A DNA stretch of 64,000 bases, from NCBI GenBank assembly GCA_025936825.1, contig JAICSO010000010.1, positions 1 to 64,000 of the forward strand, written 5' to 3'. Source of the DNA: Terriglobales bacterium (GTDB taxonomy: Bacteria; Acidobacteriota; Terriglobia; Terriglobales; Acidobacteriaceae). The translations under genes and the position numbers were made by a program. Below the pieces are notes generated by a model that was not told the origin of the DNA, did not search any database, and saw only the letters and a program-made list of their open reading frames with translations. Below are positions 62,082 through 64,000 of the stretch, piece by piece. Each line of letters starts with the position of its first letter. Positions within the stretch are counted from its first letter, which is position 1.

Positions 62082-63050
62082 CTACGGGATCAGCAGCAGT
62101 TTGCCAGTTGTCTTGCGGCCCTCCAGATCACGATGCGCCTGCTGAGCGTCTTCGAGGTTATAGATGTGCTCGACCCGAAGCTTGAGCTTTCCAGCAGCAA
62201 TCATTCCAAGCACAGCTTCGGCGCGGGCCAGCAACTCTTCGCGGGTAATGATGTAGTCGCCCAACTTTGGGCGCGTTACGAACAGAGAGCCCTTGGCGCT
62301 GAGTTGAATGAGGTCGAATGGCGGCACCGCGCCACTTGAGCCTCCGTAAAGGACCATCATGCCTCTCGGGCGCAGGACGTTCAAACCTTTGTCGAAAGTC
62401 GTTTTTCCCACCGAGTCATAGACAACATCGACACCTCTGCCGCCGGTCAGGCGCTTGGTTTCAGCTTCGAAATCGGTTTTTGTGTAGAGGATGACCTCGT
62501 CCGCACCGGCTTCACGGGCCAGCTTGGCTTTTTCTTCGGTGGATACAGTCCCGATGACGCGAGCTCCAAGGTTGTGCGCCATCTGCACCAGCAGCAGTCC
62601 AACACCGCCGGCGGCGGCGTGAACGAGCGCGGTCTGGCCGGACTTCAACGGGAAAGTGTCGTACGCAAGATAATGGGCCGTCATTCCCTGCAGCATGGCT
62701 GCGGCGGCATCGCGATCACTGACTCCGTTGGGAATGGGAACTAGGCGCTCCGCGGGAACGGCGGCGTACTCGGCATATGCACCGAGAGGACCTGCGTAGG
62801 CGACGCGATCGCCGGGCTTGACAATCTTCACGTCTGCGCCGATTTCGGAGACCACGCCCGACGCTTCTTGGCCGTTGACGAACGGCAGCGGCGCTTTGTA
62901 GCGCCCCTCACGCAGGTAGACGTCGATGAAGTTCACACCTGCAGCGGCAATCTTAACCACGGCTTCATTCAGCTTGGGCTTCGGTACTGGAATGTCGACG
63001 ACTTGCAGCGCCTCTGCGCCGCCCGGTTGCTGGATCTGAATGGCTTTCAT
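62082..63050 (-). CDS. qor: NADPH:quinone oxidoreductase, zinc-independent MDR family
   Basis: 322 residues. AAGVNFIDVYLREGRYKAPL and PFVNGQEASGVVSEIGADVK are typical of the N-terminal domain. The Rossmann domain has ALVHAAAGGVGLLLVQMAHN and GADEVILYTKTDFEAETKRL, then VYDSVGKTTFDKGLNVLRPR. No cysteine/histidine zinc sites are present. It reduces quinones using NADPH. It is the last of three minus-strand genes after a peroxiredoxin and a membrane protein, an arrangement that suggests oxidative-stress defence. Confidence 0.92.
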   Translation of the reverse strand: MKAIQIQQPGGAEALQVVDIPVPKPKLNEAVVKIAAAGVNFIDVYLREGRYKAPLPFVNGQEASGVVSEIGADVKIVKPGDRVAYAGPLGAYAEYAAVPAERLVPIPNGVSDRDAAAAMLQGMTAHYLAYDTFPLKSGQTALVHAAAGGVGLLLVQMAHNLGARVIGTVSTEEKAKLAREAGADEVILYTKTDFEAETKRLTGGRGVDVVYDSVGKTTFDKGLNVLRPRGMMVLYGGSSGAVPPFDLIQLSAKGSLFVTRPKLGDYIITREELLARAEAVLGMIAAGKLKLRVEHIYNLEDAQQAHRDLEGRKTTGKLLLIP

Positions 63051-63090
63051 GATGTTGGTTCTTTGTACGAAAACTACAGCACAGAAAACG

Positions 63091-63519
63091 CTAGTGCCGC
63101 TCCGCGCCTGAATACTTCGCGCCTATCATCCTCATGCGGGATGACATCGGCAAATCAGGCAGGGTGGGCGCATCGCCAAAAACTGCCTTAAATCCTCGGA
63201 CAAAAACAATTGCATAGAACGCGAACAAGGGCAAAACCGGAAGCAGGCCGATCCAGTCTGAAATGGAGGTCTCCTCCCGCACAAAATAAGCGAGGGTACC
63301 AAGTCCAACAGCGAGCACTGGAGGAATAACAATAAGAATCAGAATCGCAAAGCAAACCTGTTGGCCGACTCTAAATGGATACTTCCGCGAGCTGAGATTC
63401 CGCCAAAAGCGTGCGGCGTTGAAGGCAGTTTCGGGATAAACTATATTCCGCTGCCGATAATGCATTTCGCGCATCCACTCGTCGCGGCGCTGTTCTGGCG
63501 GCTTGTATCGCGATTGCAC
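63091..63519 (-). CDS. Two-helix membrane protein, unknown
   Basis: 142 residues. A long basic, aromatic N-terminal part (QSRYKPPEQRRDEWMREMHY) precedes two membrane helices, about 57-80 (FAILILIVIPPVLAVGLGTL) and 88-110 (WIGLLPVLPLFAFYAIVFV). I recognise no family. It starts four bases after the peroxiredoxin stop, so the two are co-transcribed, and is followed after 40 bases by the quinone oxidoreductase. Confidence 0.65.
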   Translation of the reverse strand: MQSRYKPPEQRRDEWMREMHYRQRNIVYPETAFNAARFWRNLSSRKYPFRVGQQVCFAILILIVIPPVLAVGLGTLAYFVREETSISDWIGLLPVLPLFAFYAIVFVRGFKAVFGDAPTLPDLPMSSRMRMIGAKYSGAERH

Positions 63520-63523
63520 GTCC

Positions 63524-63997
63524 TTACGCTACGCCCTTCTGCGCTTCCTTCAGCCACTCCAAAACCTGCTCGGCGTGACCTTCCGGCTTCACCTTTTCAA
63601 AGATGTGCTTGATCTTGCCATCGGGGCCGATGATGAACGTTGTCCTGGCCACGCCCATCACTTTCTTGCCATACATATTCTTCTCTTGCATCACGCCGTA
63701 AGAATTGCAGATCCTCTTATCGGCGTCGGCGACGAGCGTGAATGGCAGGTCGTACTTGTCCACGAACTTCTTCTGGTCTTTAGCAGTGTCAGGCGAAACG
63801 CCAAGCACGACCGCGCCAATCTTCTCCACACGTTTAAAGGAATCGCGGAAGCTGCAGGCCTCAATCGTGCATCCGGGAGTATCGGCGCGAGGATAAAAAT
63901 AGAGCACAACCCACCTGCCCTTGTAATCCTTTAGCGCGATCTTCTCGCCATTCTGGTCAACCGAGGTAAACTCCGGGGCTTTATCATTGATCTCCAT
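63524..63997 (-). CDS. bcp: Peroxiredoxin Q / bacterioferritin comigratory protein
   Basis: 157 residues, complete. It is a thiol peroxidase reducing hydrogen peroxide and organic peroxides. The active site is YPRADTPGCTIEACSFRD, with peroxidatic cysteine 43 and a second cysteine at 48 (the CX4C arrangement of atypical two-cysteine PrxQ). VLGVSPDTAKDQKKFVDKYD and RTTFIIGPDGKIKHIFEKVK complete the thioredoxin fold. Its promoter lies beyond the window edge. It heads the three-gene minus-strand cluster. Confidence 0.95.
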   Translation of the reverse strand: MEINDKAPEFTSVDQNGEKIALKDYKGRWVVLYFYPRADTPGCTIEACSFRDSFKRVEKIGAVVLGVSPDTAKDQKKFVDKYDLPFTLVADADKRICNSYGVMQEKNMYGKKVMGVARTTFIIGPDGKIKHIFEKVKPEGHAEQVLEWLKEAQKGVA

Positions 63998-64000
63998 GGG

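Noticed and set aside
1-64000. tRNA, rRNA, tmRNA, RNase P or SRP RNA genes
   Set aside because: Looked for T-loop (GGTTCGANTCC) and other conserved RNA stretches on both strands by eye; none found.

Overview
The window looks like chromosomal DNA of a soil Acidobacteriota (Terriglobia/Koribacter-like). This is inferred from the gene mix: secreted GH3 glucosidases, a multidrug RND operon, quinol NO reductase, a serine/threonine kinase with an extracytoplasmic tail, small carboxypeptidase-regulatory-like secreted proteins, and many short palindromic intergenic repeats. No rRNA or tRNA gene and no CRISPR array was found. Gene density is high, on both strands, with many four-base stop/start overlaps.

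Layout. 1-3235: a small secreted TonB-C-like protein, a decayed IS110 transposase, an acyltransferase, then a gene-less stretch ending in a strong minus-strand terminator. 3236-13141: a GH3 glucosidase, a small membrane protein, and a minus-strand efflux operon (RND pump, adaptor, outer-membrane channel, extra outer-membrane barrel) headed by two inverted repeats. 13276-23371: housekeeping genes (ferredoxin-like protein, DAHP synthase, endonuclease IV, leuS, guaA, proC) and membrane proteins. leuS carries an in-frame palindromic element. 23395-34535: a receiver/TonB-C fusion, a LysW-like zinc ribbon with two small secreted proteins, an M28 peptidase, a rhomboid-fold protein without its catalytic residues, uvrB, thiL, a lactonase-like lipoprotein and small secreted proteins.

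34761-40275: an acyl-CoA carboxyltransferase, then a nitric-oxide module: Crp/Fnr regulator, RIC/ScdA Fe-S repair protein and quinol NO reductase. An FNR-type site sits at the class II position before RIC, and a 7-bp inverted repeat lies before the reductase. 40534-51405: trmO, a kinase fused to an alpha/beta hydrolase, small genes, a second GH3 glucosidase, a lone receiver, a LolD-like ATPase and clpC.

51406-57702: toxin-antitoxin debris, then a GntR(YtrA-type)/ABC exporter operon preceded by a palindrome at its likely promoter, a cupin, and a second ABC-2 exporter pair. 57793-63997: a BNR-repeat lipoprotein, an orphan oligopeptide-type ATPase, a phosphoesterase, an RNase HI-like protein, and a minus-strand peroxiredoxin / membrane protein / quinone oxidoreductase cluster.

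The most interesting signals are the palindrome inside leuS, the NO module with its spaced sites, the receiver-TonB and kinase-hydrolase fusions, several dispersed palindromic repeat families, and three small genes (22569-22706, 44466-44603, 47202-47351). Names rest on motif recognition by eye; no database was searched.
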